Source: Streptococcus pantholopis
GTDB taxonomy: Bacteria; Bacillota; Bacilli; Lactobacillales; Streptococcaceae
Direction: 5' to 3'
DNA: 64,000 bases
Assembly: GCF_001642085.1 (NCBI RefSeq)
Contig: NZ_CP014699.1
Coordinates: forward strand, 1,426,001 to 1,490,000
Shown here piece by piece: positions 9,743 through 19,122 of this stretch. The notes beneath the pieces are model-generated. The model was not told where the DNA came from, made no database searches, and saw only the letters and a program-made list of their open reading frames with translations. How positions within the stretch are numbered: position 1 is the first letter of the stretch; each line of letters begins with the position of its first letter. A program made the translations under genes and the position numbers.

Positions 9743-10143
9743 TAGATCGTCTTCTCCTTTTTAAATGATACAAAGTCAGTTAAAATCATAGCAAAAACTA
9801 GCACAAATCAGTTTTTCAACCGACTGCTTACTGCCTCAGACAGCCTTGATAACAGTTGGGGAGCTGTCTTAAAAACAGGAAATCTGCCAGGCCTGATACG
9901 CTTAATCATTAAGCTATCAAGTCAAAGGAGGCAGAAGAAAGCGGCGTTTTTTCTACAATTTTACGCTTTGTTCCAGTTGATCGACAGCCTTACGGCCGTT
10001 TACTCTTACTATTTTACAAAAAAGTCAAGAAAAAAGCTAGCCTCTTTCCGAAAAAAGCAGACGGCAGCTCTCTGGTTAACAGAAAGACTTGCTTTTGAAG
10101 AACTTAAATAGTAGAATGAAAAAAAGTTCTTTCGGAGGTAATC
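9743..10143. promoter_or_regulatory. Divergent gpmA / pyrD promoter region
   Basis: The 400-bp gap between divergent genes. On the plus strand TTGCTT (10089-10094), a 17-bp spacer and TAGAAT (10112-10117) form a good pyrD promoter, leaving only about 20 bp of leader before the GGAGG site, so there is no room for a PyrR attenuator. On the minus side the gpmA extended -10 is near 9790. The middle part (about 9830-10080) has no gene or repeat that I can recognise. Confidence 0.65.
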
Positions 10144-11082
10144 ATGGTTTCAACACAAACGACAATCGGAGATTTTCATTTTGACAACTGCCTTATGAAT
10201 GCTGCGGGTGTTTTTTGCATGACAAAGGATGAACTGGCAGCCATTGAACAATCAGCAGCCGGTTCTTTTGTAACAAAAACCGGAACTCTCACAAAGCGTG
10301 AGGGCAACCCAAAACCGCGTTATGCTGACACTGCCTTAGGCTCTATCAATTCTATGGGGCTGCCAAATTTCGGCTACCAGTACTATCTGGATTATGTTAT
10401 CGATCTGCAAAAACAAGACGGCAGTAAACCTCACTTCCTCTCAGTGGTCGGCATGTCACCTGAAGAAACCCATCATATTTTAAAAGCTGTTCAGGCTTCT
10501 GATTATCAGGGGTTAGTTGAGCTCAATCTTTCCTGTCCAAATGTCCCCGGCAAACCGCAGATCGCTTATGACTTTGAAACAACTCAAAATATTCTTCAGG
10601 AAGTCTTCACTTATTACCAGAAACCGCTTGGCCTTAAACTGCCCCCTTATTTTGATATGGTCCATTTTGATCAGGCAGCGCAGATTTTCAATCAATTCCC
10701 CTTAACTTTTGTCAACTGCATTAATTCTATCGGCAATGGTTTGGTGATTGAAGATGAGCAAGCAGTCATCAAACCTAAAAATGGATTTGGCGGTATCGGC
10801 GGTGACTATGTTAAACCAACAGCGCTGGCTAATGTCCATGCTTTTTATCAGCGGTTGAAGCCAAGTATCCGGATTGTCGGAACCGGAGGCGTCAAATCCG
10901 GCCGTGATGCTTTTGAGCATATCCTTTGCGGTGCCAGCATGGTGCAGCTGGGAACCGTTTTACATCAAGAAGGGCCGGAGGTTTTTACCCGCATCACAGC
11001 TGAACTAAAGGCCATCATGAAAATCAAAGGTTATGAAAATTTAGCCGATTTTCGCGGAAAACTTCGCTATATTAATGATTAA
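10144..11082 (+). CDS. pyrD: Dihydroorotate dehydrogenase, class 1A
   Basis: Oxidises dihydroorotate to orotate in pyrimidine synthesis using FMN and fumarate; the class 1A enzyme is a soluble cytoplasmic dimer found in streptococci and lactococci. The product has 312 residues. [11 protein letters not shown] carries the catalytic Cys131, which marks class 1 rather than the serine of class 2. [16 protein letters not shown] near the C-terminus is the FMN phosphate site. The start is set by TCGGAGGTAATC just before the ATG. It is a single-gene unit, away from other pyr genes. Confidence 0.97.
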   Translation: MVSTQTTIGDFHFDNCLMNAAGVFCMTKDELAAIEQSAAGSFVTKTGTLTKREGNPKPRYADTALGSINSMGLPNFGYQYYLDYVIDLQKQDGSKPHFLSVVGMSPEETHHILKAVQASDYQGLVELNLSCPNVPGKPQIAYDFETTQNILQEVFTYYQKPLGLKLPPYFDMVHFDQAAQIFNQFPLTFVNCINSIGNGLVIEDEQAVIKPKNGFGGIGGDYVKPTALANVHAFYQRLKPSIRIVGTGGVKSGRDAFEHILCGASMVQLGTVLHQEGPEVFTRITAELKAIMKIKGYENLADFRGKLRYIND

Positions 11083-11159
11083 TACCTAAAAGACAGCAGC
11101 CTTGCTGCTAAAGAGTGCGGGACAGCCGCTGCGTCAAAGGCATAAATCTAAAAAATGAA

Positions 11160-11196
11160 AGGAGGCAGGACTTTTGTCCCTGCCTCTTCTTTACGA
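11160..11196 (+). terminator. pyrD terminator
   Basis: GAGGCAGGAC and GTCCCTGCCTC pair around TTTT (one bulged base) and are followed by TTCTTT, about 80 bp after the pyrD stop. Confidence 0.75.
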
Positions 11197-11199
11197 TAA

Positions 11200-11250
11200 T
11201 AAAAGTCCCCTGTCCATTTTGGCATTTTCAGCCAGATGGCAGGGGTTATT
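11200..11250 (-). terminator. Terminator of the small membrane-protein gene
   Basis: On the minus strand CCCCTGCCATCTGGC pairs with GCCAAAATGGACAGGGG around TGAAAAT and leads into ACTTTTATT. It lies 18 bp after the stop codon at 11268. Confidence 0.7.
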
Positions 11251-11267
11251 TGATGATGGATTCGACC

Positions 11268-11453
11268 TCAAAAGAAAGAATCGAACTCCCTTTCTTCTTC
11301 TGCCTGTAAGTGCTCCTGATTGGAAGCTGACTCCCCCTTTTCTTTAGACAGCATATGCTCGGTATCAGGCTTCATAGCTCTAGCCAGAAAAATTAGGCTG
11401 ACTATCCTCACAAGAGACAAAAAAACCATTATTATAACAATAATACCTAACAT
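11268..11453 (-). CDS. Small single-pass membrane protein, unknown function
   Basis: A 61-residue product beginning MLGIIVIIMVFLSLVRIV, a membrane segment covering about residues 2-24, followed by a polar, Glu/Lys/Ser-rich cytoplasmic tail. An in-frame ATG seven codons earlier is rejected because GGAGGTAGG sits just before the chosen ATG. Its 5' leader is only about 13 bp before the first copy of repeat array C, so its transcript must begin in the array or run through it. I do not recognise the family. Confidence 0.6.
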   Translation of the reverse strand: MLGIIVIIMVFLSLVRIVSLIFLARAMKPDTEHMLSKEKGESASNQEHLQAEEEREFDSFF

Positions 11454-11465
11454 CCTACCTCCATC

Positions 11466-12340
11466 AAGATACAAAGGGCGTTAAGAACGCAAAAGGAAAA
11501 TAGGAGACTGACCGATGAATCCAGAAAGATTCGAGGTCAGGCTATCTTTTTCCCGCAGCGTTTAGCCCGTGTTCAATTACACAAGATACAAAGCCCGTTA
11601 AAAGAGCAAAGCAAAAATAGGAAAATTGACGAAGAGTCCCTAAGACTCTAGGAGATTTTATCTTTTTTGCACAGCTCTTAGGGCGTGTTCAATTAACAAG
11701 ATACAAAGCCCGTTAAAAGAGCAAAGCAAAAATAGGAAAATTGACGAAGAGTCCCTAAGACTCTAGGAGATTTTATCTTTTTTGCACAGCTCTTAGGGCG
11801 TGTTCAATTATTAAGATACAAAGGCCGTGAAAAAATCTGTATGAAAATAGGGGATGGCAAGTGATGCCTGCATCACGCTGACAGCCATCTTTTTCACTAA
11901 GATTTTAGGGCGTGTTCAATTAACAAGATACAAAGCCCGTTTAAAACGCAAAGCGAAAAGGTGGTAAGTCCGAAATCTTTGATTTCGCAGACGCACCTCT
12001 GCCAAGACGACTAGAAGGGTGCGGGCGACTGTTAAGGCGACAAAGCCTTCAGACGTTTACGGCTGACGGTAAGTCCGAAATCTTCGATTTCGCAGACACA
12101 CCTCTGCCAAGACGACTAGAAGGGTGCGGGCGACTGTTAAGGCGACAAAGCCTTCAGACGGCTACGGCTGACGGTAAGTCCGAAATCTCTGATTTCGCAG
12201 ACGCGCCTCTGCCAAGACGACTAGAAGGGAGCGGTCGGCCATTAGGACGACAAAGCCTTCAGAAATCTGCGGATTGGAAAGAGCAATAGTCAGCTTCCTA
12301 CATTATTTTTTGTAGAGAGCTTAGAACCTGTTTCAGTCCC
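11466..12340 (+). repeat. Repeat array C: four simple hairpin repeats plus one with 105-bp modules
   Basis: Five head-to-tail copies: C1 11466-11578 (outer GGGC/GCCC, arms AACGC..GGAAAA with TTTTCCCGCAGCGTTT), C2 11583-11695 and C3 11698-11810 (nearly identical, arms AAGAGC/GCTCTT and GCAAAAA/TTTTTGC), C4 11813-11922 (arms AAAATCT/AGATTTT), and C5 from 11925. In C5 the inner stem is replaced by three 105-bp modules starting with GGTAAGTCCG at 11963, 12068 and 12173. The right end of C5 (about 12312-12340) is decayed. Copies C2 and C3 are 115 bp apart. The array fills the gap between the small membrane-protein gene and the hup terminator. Confidence 0.9.
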
Positions 12341-12351
12341 ATTAACAAGAT

Positions 12352-12388
12352 AAAAAACCTACGCTCCCGATAAACCGGCAGCATAGGC
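12352..12388 (-). terminator. hup terminator
   Basis: On the minus strand CCTATGCTGCCG pairs with CGGGAGCGTAGG around TTTAT and is followed by six T, 17 bp after the hup stop. Confidence 0.88.
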
Positions 12389-12404
12389 TTCATGAAGAAC
12401 ACAA

Positions 12405-12680
12405 TTATTTTACAGCGTCTTTAAGTGCTTTACCAGCTTTGAATGCCGGTACTTTAGAAGCAGCAATTTCGATTTCTTGGCCAGTTTGTGGGTTGCGGCC
12501 TTTGCGGGCTGCACGTTCACGCACTTCAAAGTTACCAAAGCCAATTAATTGAACTTTTTCACCTTTAGAAAGGTAATCTGAAACTGCTGCAAAGACAGCA
12601 TCGACTGCTGCAGCTGAATCTTTTTTAGTCAATTGAGTAGCTTCTGCTACTTTTGCAATCAAATCTTGTTTGTTAGCCAT
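12405..12680 (-). CDS. hup: DNA-binding protein HU
   Basis: A small histone-like protein that bends and compacts DNA as a dimer. The 91-residue sequence starts [20 protein letters not shown] and carries the HU signature [19 protein letters not shown] with the proline-tipped beta arm ([20 protein letters not shown]). In streptococci HU is usually the only nucleoid protein of this type and is essential. The gene is monocistronic, with its own near-consensus promoter and terminator, as expected for a highly expressed gene. TTGGAGGATTTGTTAA precedes the ATG. Confidence 0.98.
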   Translation of the reverse strand: MANKQDLIAKVAEATQLTKKDSAAAVDAVFAAVSDYLSKGEKVQLIGFGNFEVRERAARKGRNPQTGQEIEIAASKVPAFKAGKALKDAVK

Positions 12681-12742
12681 TTAACAAATCCTCCAATTAA
12701 TTTATAAGTAAAATGCCTTGGCAATTTACTTTAACAGATAAT

Positions 12743-12771
12743 ATCATATCTAAAAAATAGCCATCGGTCAA
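12743..12771 (-). promoter_or_regulatory. hup promoter
   Basis: On the minus strand TTGACC (12766-12771), a 17-bp spacer and TATGAT (12743-12748) match the vegetative sigma consensus at ten of twelve positions. Confidence 0.88.
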
Positions 12772-12791
12772 GTATTTAGTGTTAAAAACGC

Positions 12792-13388
12792 TTATTTCTT
12801 ATAGATTTCGAAAATAATCTGGTCATTTACCAAGTCAATTTCACTGGCTTTCAGGTAAATTCCGGCCGCATTATCCATATTCTGGACATTAATATTAATA
12901 GCGGATTTATCCGGCAGAACTTCCACAAAATCCGGCAGATCATAGCTGGACTGCAGATACTGCAGAATTTGTTTTTCCGGAAGCGACAGTGTTCCGGCTG
13001 AAAAAGAGGTCACTGTCAGCTGAACTGCACCGCTTTCCAAACGTACAGGCTGGAAATAGATATAAAGAGGCACTTCATAGCCAAGCAAAGTGTAGCTGCC
13101 TTCAAACATAATCTCTGTAGAAGTCGCATAAAAGGCGTAGCTCGTATCAGCAGTCTGATAATCGGCTAGGTAGGCGGTTACAGCAGCATTCAGCTGCTCG
13201 GTATTGGTTGAAAAAGTCCCGACTTTTACGCCTTCATTCACATTTTGTCTGCTGCTCTCAGGGATATGTTCTCTCACTTGTATAACACGGCTGGCAACGA
13301 CAGCAACAAGAGCTGCATTTAAAGCTAAAAGCAAGAGGAAAGCCCATTTCCATCCATTTTTTTTATTACCAATTTTCTTTTGTCTCAC
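12792..13388 (-). CDS. YpmS-like membrane-anchored protein (DUF2140)
   Basis: A 198-residue protein with a basic N-terminus, one membrane segment at about 14-35, and an extracytoplasmic beta-rich domain. It resembles YpmS of Bacillus, always paired with a GDSL lipase as here. The start codon is GTG: GGAGAGAATCA lies directly before it, and the only ATG-type alternatives are downstream inside the conserved region. The gene overlaps the end of the lipase gene by 23 bp, which suggests translational coupling. The molecular function is unknown. Confidence 0.8.
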   Translation of the reverse strand: MRQKKIGNKKNGWKWAFLLLLALNAALVAVVASRVIQVREHIPESSRQNVNEGVKVGTFSTNTEQLNAAVTAYLADYQTADTSYAFYATSTEIMFEGSYTLLGYEVPLYIYFQPVRLESGAVQLTVTSFSAGTLSLPEKQILQYLQSSYDLPDFVEVLPDKSAININVQNMDNAAGIYLKASEIDLVNDQIIFEIYKK

Positions 13389-14202
13389 TGATTCTCTCCA
13401 TTACTGCATCTGACATAATTTGATAGCCGATATTGTTAGGGTGGAAGTTATCGCCGGTAAACAGTGCATCATTAACAACATTAGACTGTTCCCCTGTATT
13501 CTGGACAACCCCTTCCTGACCGTTAACCCCTTTATAAAGCAGGTCATTAATCGCAACAAAATAGACATTATCATATTCCTGAGTTAAATCCTGTGTCGTC
13601 TGATTCCAATTATCAACAATCTCCTGCATGGCAGTCATATCCGGGAAATTTAAATAAAAAGGATTGTAAATGCCTAGAATATAAATAGGCAAATCCGAAT
13701 TGTCGGAACGTGCCAGCTCGATAATCTGGCGCAGTCGTTCCTGATAAGCTGCTGCAGGTTCAGTGAAACTGTCCACTGATAAATCAGACAGATTTTGACG
13801 AACAACAGCCATGACATCATTCCCGCCTACTGTCAGAGTCATTAAATCAGCCTGAGCCAAAGCAGACTGAATGTCTGCTTCTTTTTGCATCCGTTTCAGA
13901 ATCTGCTGGCTGGTATTGCCGGCAACACCAAAATTGCTGGATGTCACCTCATACTGATAATCAGATGTTAGACTGTGAGCAAGCAAAGGGACAAAACCGC
14001 CCTGTTCTGTTGTATCGCCAACACCCTCTGTCAGGGAATCCCCGATTGCGACATAGCTGAGCTCCTGTGTCTGACTGGCAGTAAAACCGTTTGAGCTAAA
14101 ATGGGATTTTGCCTTAGGGAGCAGCCAGTTTAAAAGCAAAAAAGAGAGCAAAAGACAAACCAGAAAAAAAACAAATCCGCTCAATAATGACTTCTTACTC
14201 AT
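13366..14202 (-). CDS. SGNH/GDSL-family lipase or esterase (YpmR-like)
   Basis: A 278-residue hydrolase anchored by an N-terminal membrane segment (about 7-28) with the catalytic domain outside. The GDSL block reads [12 protein letters not shown] (nucleophile serine near residue 55), block III gives GGNDV and block V gives [10 protein letters not shown], supplying Asp and His. The substrate is probably an acyl ester of lipid or wall polymer, but the sequence does not say which. It overlaps the upstream degV stop by 8 bp and the downstream ypmS-like gene by 23 bp, so the three genes form one unit. Confidence 0.88.
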   Translation of the reverse strand: MSKKSLLSGFVFFLVCLLLSFLLLNWLLPKAKSHFSSNGFTASQTQELSYVAIGDSLTEGVGDTTEQGGFVPLLAHSLTSDYQYEVTSSNFGVAGNTSQQILKRMQKEADIQSALAQADLMTLTVGGNDVMAVVRQNLSDLSVDSFTEPAAAYQERLRQIIELARSDNSDLPIYILGIYNPFYLNFPDMTAMQEIVDNWNQTTQDLTQEYDNVYFVAINDLLYKGVNGQEGVVQNTGEQSNVVNDALFTGDNFHPNNIGYQIMSDAVMERISETKENW

Positions 14203-15031
14203 AACGCACCATTACTGCAAATGCCCCTTCACCTGTATGGGTCTGAATGATTGACCCGGTTTCCAAAACAGCGACCGGCGCTCCAAAAACAGCTAATTTA
14301 TCCTTGAAGGCATTAGCCAAATCTGCCGTTCCGCAGTAAGAAATCCCCAGCTCAGCAATTTTTCTGCCCTGAGCATGCTCTATAAAACTATCCAGCCATT
14401 TATTGAAGGTCTTAAGCCCCCGGCCCTTGACAACCGTAATCAGTTCATGATTTTTTAATTCCATCATCACTTTGATATTTAAGAAAGAGCTTATAAGTCC
14501 AGTCACACGGCCTATCCGTCCGCCTTTAACAAGATTCTCAAGAGTGGAGACCCCGATAAAGAGCTCTGTTTTCTCACAAATGTCTCTGATACCTTCCAGA
14601 ACTGCCGTTAAGGAACTGTCTGCTTTTGCCAGCTTTGCCGCCTGCACCACTTGAAATTTCATGGCCTGATCTGTAAAAGTAGAATCGATGACCGTCACAT
14701 CCAGTCCTGCTAGGTTAGCGCCCTGACGCGCAGCCTCTACCGTTCCGGATAAGGCATGCGTTAGATGAATAGAAACAATATGCTCTGCCCCTTCTTTCGT
14801 CAGTCTTTCGTAAGTATCAGCGAACAGACCGACCGGCGGCTGGCTAGTTTTAGGCAGATTTTTGCTGCTTTTCATCATATTAAGGAATTTTCCTTCTTCC
14901 TTTAGGTCACTGTCTGAATAAACTGTTCCGTCAATCATAACAGACAGCGGCACGATCGTAATATCCAGCTCTTCGACTAAATCAGGTTCAATAGTGACTG
15001 AAGAATCGGTCACAATCTTAATATTTGCCAT
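14195..15031 (-). CDS. DegV-family fatty-acid-binding protein
   Basis: DegV proteins bind a single fatty acid; FakB members hand it to the kinase FakA for phosphorylation, feeding host fatty acids into membrane lipid synthesis. The 278-residue product begins [16 protein letters not shown] and shows the family landmarks TDSS (8-11), TSQPPVG (59-65), [11 protein letters not shown] and the GGRIGR segment near 168-173. Whether it is a true FakB or another DegV paralogue cannot be told here. It is followed, with overlap, by the lipase and YpmS-like genes, a plausible lipid-related grouping. Confidence 0.9.
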   Translation of the reverse strand: MANIKIVTDSSVTIEPDLVEELDITIVPLSVMIDGTVYSDSDLKEEGKFLNMMKSSKNLPKTSQPPVGLFADTYERLTKEGAEHIVSIHLTHALSGTVEAARQGANLAGLDVTVIDSTFTDQAMKFQVVQAAKLAKADSSLTAVLEGIRDICEKTELFIGVSTLENLVKGGRIGRVTGLISSFLNIKVMMELKNHELITVVKGRGLKTFNKWLDSFIEHAQGRKIAELGISYCGTADLANAFKDKLAVFGAPVAVLETGSIIQTHTGEGAFAVMVRYE

Positions 15032-15135
15032 TTCTTATCCTATCTCATTTCCAAATTCATTTGTAATCATTGCCTATTATACCAAAATTTTGAAGTCTGA
15101 GAAAGTTTAATGGGTAACAGCTGTCCACAGTCCAA

Positions 15136-15168
15136 ACAAAAAGAGTTTGAGCTCCGTTTCTCAAACTC
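15136..15168 (-). terminator. Terminator of the xseA-recN unit
   Basis: On the minus strand GAGTTTGAG and CTCAAACTC pair around AAACGGAG and are followed by TTTTTG. It lies about 140 bp after the recN stop and before degV. Confidence 0.82.
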
Positions 15169-15308
15169 CTGTCATGCACTTTTTTACCATAAAAGATAAA
15201 CTTTTGTCCCCGGCAAAACCGAAACATCACCCACCCTTACCAGCTGCAGTATCAGGCTCATAGATGCAGTTTTAAGTCTTTAAACAAAGGGGAAATGCTC
15301 CTGCTCTT

Positions 15309-16967
15309 TTATTTGGTCAGGAGCGCTTGGGCTTGTTTGCGGGCAGCATCTGTGATATCATTTCCTGCAAGCATTTTAGCAATCTCTTCAATCCGCTCCG
15401 CCCTAGTCAGAAGTTTAGCAGTAGAGACCGTGCCTTGACTGTCGCTTTGCTTTTCAATGTAATATTGATAGTCAGCGATTGCGATGACCTGCGGCAGGTG
15501 TGAAATGGCTAAAACCTGACCGTGGCTGCCGATTTTATATATTTTTTGGGCAATGGCCTGAGCGACACGGCCGGAAACACCAGTATCCACCTCATCAAAG
15601 ACAATGGCTGTTTTCTCTTCCTTGCGGGCAAAGGCTGATTTAACAGCCAGCATAAGACGGGACAGCTCACCGCCGGAAGCAATTCTGACTAAGGGTTTAA
15701 AGTCAGAACCCGGATTGGTCGAAATATAAAATTCCACTGTTTCATTGCCTTCACGGTTAAATTTCCCTTTAGCAAACTGAACACGGAAATCTGCCTTTTC
15801 CATATACAGATCCTGCAGTTCCTGCTTAATCTCTTTTTCAAGTTCTGCAGCCAGCTGACGGCGTCTCTGACTGAGCTCTGCGGCTGCCTGAATCAGTTCC
15901 TTCTCCAGTACCTTCAGCTCTCTTTCCATGCTGTCAGAAGACTGGCTGCTGCCGGTTAAAAGACTGTACTCCTGACTGATTGCAGCAAAATAGGCCAGAA
16001 CATCAGCGACACTGCCGCCATATTTACGTGTGATGGTATTGATAACATCCAGCCTAGCTTCGATTCGCTGCAGGAGGCCCGCATCAAAATCGAGATCCGC
16101 TAGCAGATCTTCCAAGTGCTTGCTGACTTCTTCCAAGATGTAATAAGCCTCAGAAATACTGCTGGATACGGCCTTATAGTCCGAATCAAATTCTTCTAAG
16201 CTTTGTAGGTTGTTCATAGCTGAACGGATATTGGACAGACTGGAAAACTCATCACTATCCAGCATAAGAGAAGCATTCGTTAAGGTATCAGCAATCTGTT
16301 TATGGTTTAACAGCTTGTCACGCTCTTTTAAGAGCTCTTGGTCTTCATCAGGCTGCAGAGCAGCCGCTTCAATCTCAGCCAGCTGAAATTCCAGCATCTC
16401 AATTCGAGCCTTGTTGTCCCGCTCACTGCGCTGTTTTTCAAGAACTTGCTTGCGCAGCTGCCGGTAGCCTTCAAAAAGCTTCTGATAACGCTGCTTCAGC
16501 GAAAAGAAATCCTGACTGCCAAAACTATCCAGCATGCTGATATGAAGGGCCGAATGCATAAGCTCTTCTTGATCGTGCTGACCGTGAATATCAACTAAAT
16601 AGCGGCCGACAAGACGCAGAATCCCCAGATTAACCATCTTTCCATTAATGCGGCTGACAGAACGGCCATTGGCTAAAATCTCCCTGCGGATAATCAATTC
16701 ATCTGAAATATCCAAACCATTTTCTGCTAAGACCTGGTTTAAAGCCGGATTGTCCGAAACGGCAAAAAAACCCTCAATTTCAGCTTTTTGAGCTCCCTGC
16801 CTAATGACTTCCACATTAGCGCGGCTGCCCAGCATCATATTCATAGCATCGATGATAATTGATTTTCCCGCACCGGTTTCACCAGTTAAAACAGTCATAC
16901 CATTTTCAAAATTCAAGGAAATTTCTTCAATAATGGCGAAGTTTTTAATGGAAATTTCTAGAAGCAT
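15309..16967 (-). CDS. recN: DNA repair protein RecN
   Basis: An SMC-like ATPase that gathers and tethers broken DNA ends in double-strand break repair. Using the ATG at 16967 gives 552 residues; the frame is open five codons further, but only to a TTG, while GAGAGGAAGACGC sits just before this ATG. Walker A is GETGAGKS (29-36). A long coiled-coil central region (about 145-370) separates it from the C-terminal signature region (ASGGELSRLMLA) and Walker B (AIVFDEVDTG). The start lies 12 bp past the argR stop. Confidence 0.96.
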   Translation of the reverse strand: MLLEISIKNFAIIEEISLNFENGMTVLTGETGAGKSIIIDAMNMMLGSRANVEVIRQGAQKAEIEGFFAVSDNPALNQVLAENGLDISDELIIRREILANGRSVSRINGKMVNLGILRLVGRYLVDIHGQHDQEELMHSALHISMLDSFGSQDFFSLKQRYQKLFEGYRQLRKQVLEKQRSERDNKARIEMLEFQLAEIEAAALQPDEDQELLKERDKLLNHKQIADTLTNASLMLDSDEFSSLSNIRSAMNNLQSLEEFDSDYKAVSSSISEAYYILEEVSKHLEDLLADLDFDAGLLQRIEARLDVINTITRKYGGSVADVLAYFAAISQEYSLLTGSSQSSDSMERELKVLEKELIQAAAELSQRRRQLAAELEKEIKQELQDLYMEKADFRVQFAKGKFNREGNETVEFYISTNPGSDFKPLVRIASGGELSRLMLAVKSAFARKEEKTAIVFDEVDTGVSGRVAQAIAQKIYKIGSHGQVLAISHLPQVIAIADYQYYIEKQSDSQGTVSTAKLLTRAERIEEIAKMLAGNDITDAARKQAQALLTK

Positions 16968-16978
16968 GCGTCTTCCTC

Positions 16979-17449
16979 TCAATCTTGCTCTGTCATCCAG
17001 TTTTCGACTTTTTGGCGGACGGTATCGGCAGCAGCAGTATCCTTAGCGATTAAAAGCAGGCTGTCATCATCGGCCAGTACACTGAAAATCAGCTCAGAAA
17101 AATCTTCCAGTAAAAAACGTTTAATCAGGCGGCTGTTCCCCGGAACAACAGTAAGGTAAAGCATATGCTCCAAACCCGATGTATGCTGAGAAACCGACAG
17201 GATAGTACTTTTTATCGGTTTAGGGGGCGGGCTGACACTCTGATGGCTATCCTGAGATATACCGTAAATGTAGGGGCCTTTTGACGAAGGAATTTTGATA
17301 ATTCCAATCTCATTCATATCGCGGGAAATCGTCGCCTGAGTGAGGCGCAGACCTTCAGCAGCCAAGAGTTCCAGCAGGTCGTGCTGGGTTTCGATTTCAT
17401 TGGTTAAAACAATTTTTTTAATCAGTTCTAGACGTTCACTTTTCTTCAT
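16979..17449 (-). CDS. argR: Arginine repressor ArgR/AhrC
   Basis: A hexameric transcription factor that senses arginine and binds ARG boxes. The 156-residue protein has an N-terminal winged helix (about 1-70, with LRLTQATISRDMNEIGI) and a C-terminal oligomerisation and arginine-binding domain (about 85-150) containing PGNSRLIKRFL and the LADDDSLLLI aspartates. It overlaps the end of tlyA by 14 bp. Streptococci often carry several ArgR paralogues; this one, beside recN and tlyA, is in the AhrC position. A candidate target, argF, lies 11.6 kb away in this window. Confidence 0.94.
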   Translation of the reverse strand: MKKSERLELIKKIVLTNEIETQHDLLELLAAEGLRLTQATISRDMNEIGIIKIPSSKGPYIYGISQDSHQSVSPPPKPIKSTILSVSQHTSGLEHMLYLTVVPGNSRLIKRFLLEDFSELIFSVLADDDSLLLIAKDTAAADTVRQKVENWMTEQD

Positions 17450-18263
17450 GTTTGCTAAATTCCTTATGTGCCTGCTCTGTTACTTTTGGTATCGCTCCTG
17501 TCACCCGATTGACCGGATTTGCAGCCTTCTGCAAATAGGCTAAAAACTCGATATTCCCCTGTCCGCCCTGAATAGGAGAAAAGTCAAGGCCGGATACAGT
17601 AAAGCCGGCGGTTAAGGCAAAATCTGTGATTGTGCTTAAGACAGCACTATGCACAGCCTTGTCCTTTACGATTCCCTTTTTGCCTACTTGGCTGCGGCCG
17701 GCTTCAAACTGAGGTTTAACCAAAGCTACAACTTGGCCCCCATCTGCTAAAATGGTATGCAAGGCCGGTAAAATCAGCTTTAAGGAAATAAAACTGACAT
17801 CAATAACGGCAAGACCCGGCTCTCCTTCTGTAAAATCGTCCGGCAGGGCATAGCGAAAATTATACTGTTCCATACTGCGCACGCGCGGATCCTGACGGAG
17901 CTGCCAAACCAGCTGATTGCGGCCGACATCAACAGCATAGACCAGCTGTGCACCGTTTTGCAGCAGAACATCGGTAAAGCCGCCGGTAGAGGCACCAATA
18001 TCCAGAGCTATTTTATCCTTGACATCAATTGCGAAAACCTGCAGGGCTTTGGCCAATTTCAGACCGCCTCGACTGACATAAGGCATTTTTTCACCTTTAC
18101 GTATTAACTGTATGTCGACCTCTATTTTTTCACCCGGTTTGTCAAAACGCTGACCGTTGTCAGCAGCCAGGACTAAACCAGCCATCACAGCACGTCTGGC
18201 CTGTTCGCGTGTATCAAACAAGCCCTGCCTATAGGCCAGAACATCCACTCTTTCTTTAGCCAT
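17436..18263 (-). CDS. tlyA: TlyA-family rRNA methyltransferase / putative hemolysin
   Basis: Members methylate ribose in 16S and 23S rRNA (shown for mycobacterial TlyA); 'hemolysin' is the older name. The product has an N-terminal S4 RNA-binding domain (about 1-65) and an FtsJ-like SAM-dependent methyltransferase domain with ALDIGASTGGFTDVLL and AVDVGRNQL. The ATG at 18263 is used; the frame extends one codon more, but that codon is TTG. It overlaps the ispA end by 8 bp and the argR start by 14 bp. Confidence 0.93.
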   Translation of the reverse strand: MAKERVDVLAYRQGLFDTREQARRAVMAGLVLAADNGQRFDKPGEKIEVDIQLIRKGEKMPYVSRGGLKLAKALQVFAIDVKDKIALDIGASTGGFTDVLLQNGAQLVYAVDVGRNQLVWQLRQDPRVRSMEQYNFRYALPDDFTEGEPGLAVIDVSFISLKLILPALHTILADGGQVVALVKPQFEAGRSQVGKKGIVKDKAVHSAVLSTITDFALTAGFTVSGLDFSPIQGGQGNIEFLAYLQKAANPVNRVTGAIPKVTEQAHKEFSKHEEK

Positions 18264-19122
18264 CAAGCTTTAACCTCTCTATGGTTTTTAAGACTTGGCT
18301 GGCAGCAAAGCCATTCTTCTCCTCCAGATTGGAAAAAATAGTCTGTACTTCTGCCAACGTTTCCTCCAAAATTCTGTAGGACTGATCCAGCCCTAATAGA
18401 CTGGGATAAGTTGCTTTTTCGGCGGCCAGATCCTTTTGGGGAGTCTTTCCGATTTCCGCAAAATCAGCCGTCACATCTAAAATATCATCACGGACTTGAA
18501 AAGCTAAGCCTGTTAGGGAACCAGCCTTGGCCAGTTTTGCCTGTACATCATTTTCCGCATCTACTATCAGACCAGCAGCGACAAAAGGAAAAGCTAGGAG
18601 CTTCCCAGTTTTATTGGCATGAACAGCTTGCAGTTCTGACAGCTTGAGCTGTCTTTTTTCACCTTTTAAATCCAGCATCTGCCCGCCGACCATACCGCAG
18701 CTTCCAGCAGCAGCTGACAGTTCATAAATCAGAGAAAGCTTGGTTTTTTCCGGTAAATCTGCGGCAGCCAGTAAACCAAAAGCATCCAGAAAAAGACTGT
18801 CACCGACCAAAATAGCTGTCGCTTCATCAAACCTCTTATGGCTGGTCAGCTGACCGCGCCGGTAATCATCATCATCCATTGCAGGTAAATCATCGTGCAC
18901 CAAGCTGCCGGTATGAATCAGCTCCACACTGGCAGCAACTTGGTAGTGACTGACAGTCAAAGACAGCCCGAAGCCCTCAAGTATCTGCAGCAGTAAGATA
19001 GGCCTAATCCTCTTACCGCCGGCTTCCAGAGAATAAAGAAGAGCCTGAGATAAGTCCGGGGATACAGCCCCCTCTTGATAATAGGATTGGATAGTCTGAT
19101 TGATTTTAAGAATTTTATCCAT
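18256..19122 (-). CDS. ispA: Polyprenyl (farnesyl) diphosphate synthase
   Basis: Condenses isopentenyl diphosphate with allylic diphosphates to make farnesyl diphosphate, the precursor of undecaprenyl carrier lipid. The 288-residue protein has the first Asp-rich motif HDDLPAMDDDD (Asp77-Asp86) and the second, RDDILD (about 212-217), together with the GGKRIRP substrate motif (35-41). Length and motifs fit short-chain (C15) enzymes. Its ATG overlaps the xseB stop (TAATG). Confidence 0.95.
   Translation of the reverse strand: MDKILKINQTIQSYYQEGAVSPDLSQALLYSLEAGGKRIRPILLLQILEGFGLSLTVSHYQVAASVELIHTGSLVHDDLPAMDDDDYRRGQLTSHKRFDEATAILVGDSLFLDAFGLLAAADLPEKTKLSLIYELSAAAGSCGMVGGQMLDLKGEKRQLKLSELQAVHANKTGKLLAFPFVAAGLIVDAENDVQAKLAKAGSLTGLAFQVRDDILDVTADFAEIGKTPQKDLAAEKATYPSLLGLDQSYRILEETLAEVQTIFSNLEEKNGFAASQVLKTIERLKLDG

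Noticed and set aside
10021..10143. A PyrR-type attenuator before pyrD.
   Set aside because: The promoter leaves a leader of about 20 nt, and neither an anti-antiterminator sequence nor a terminator is visible.
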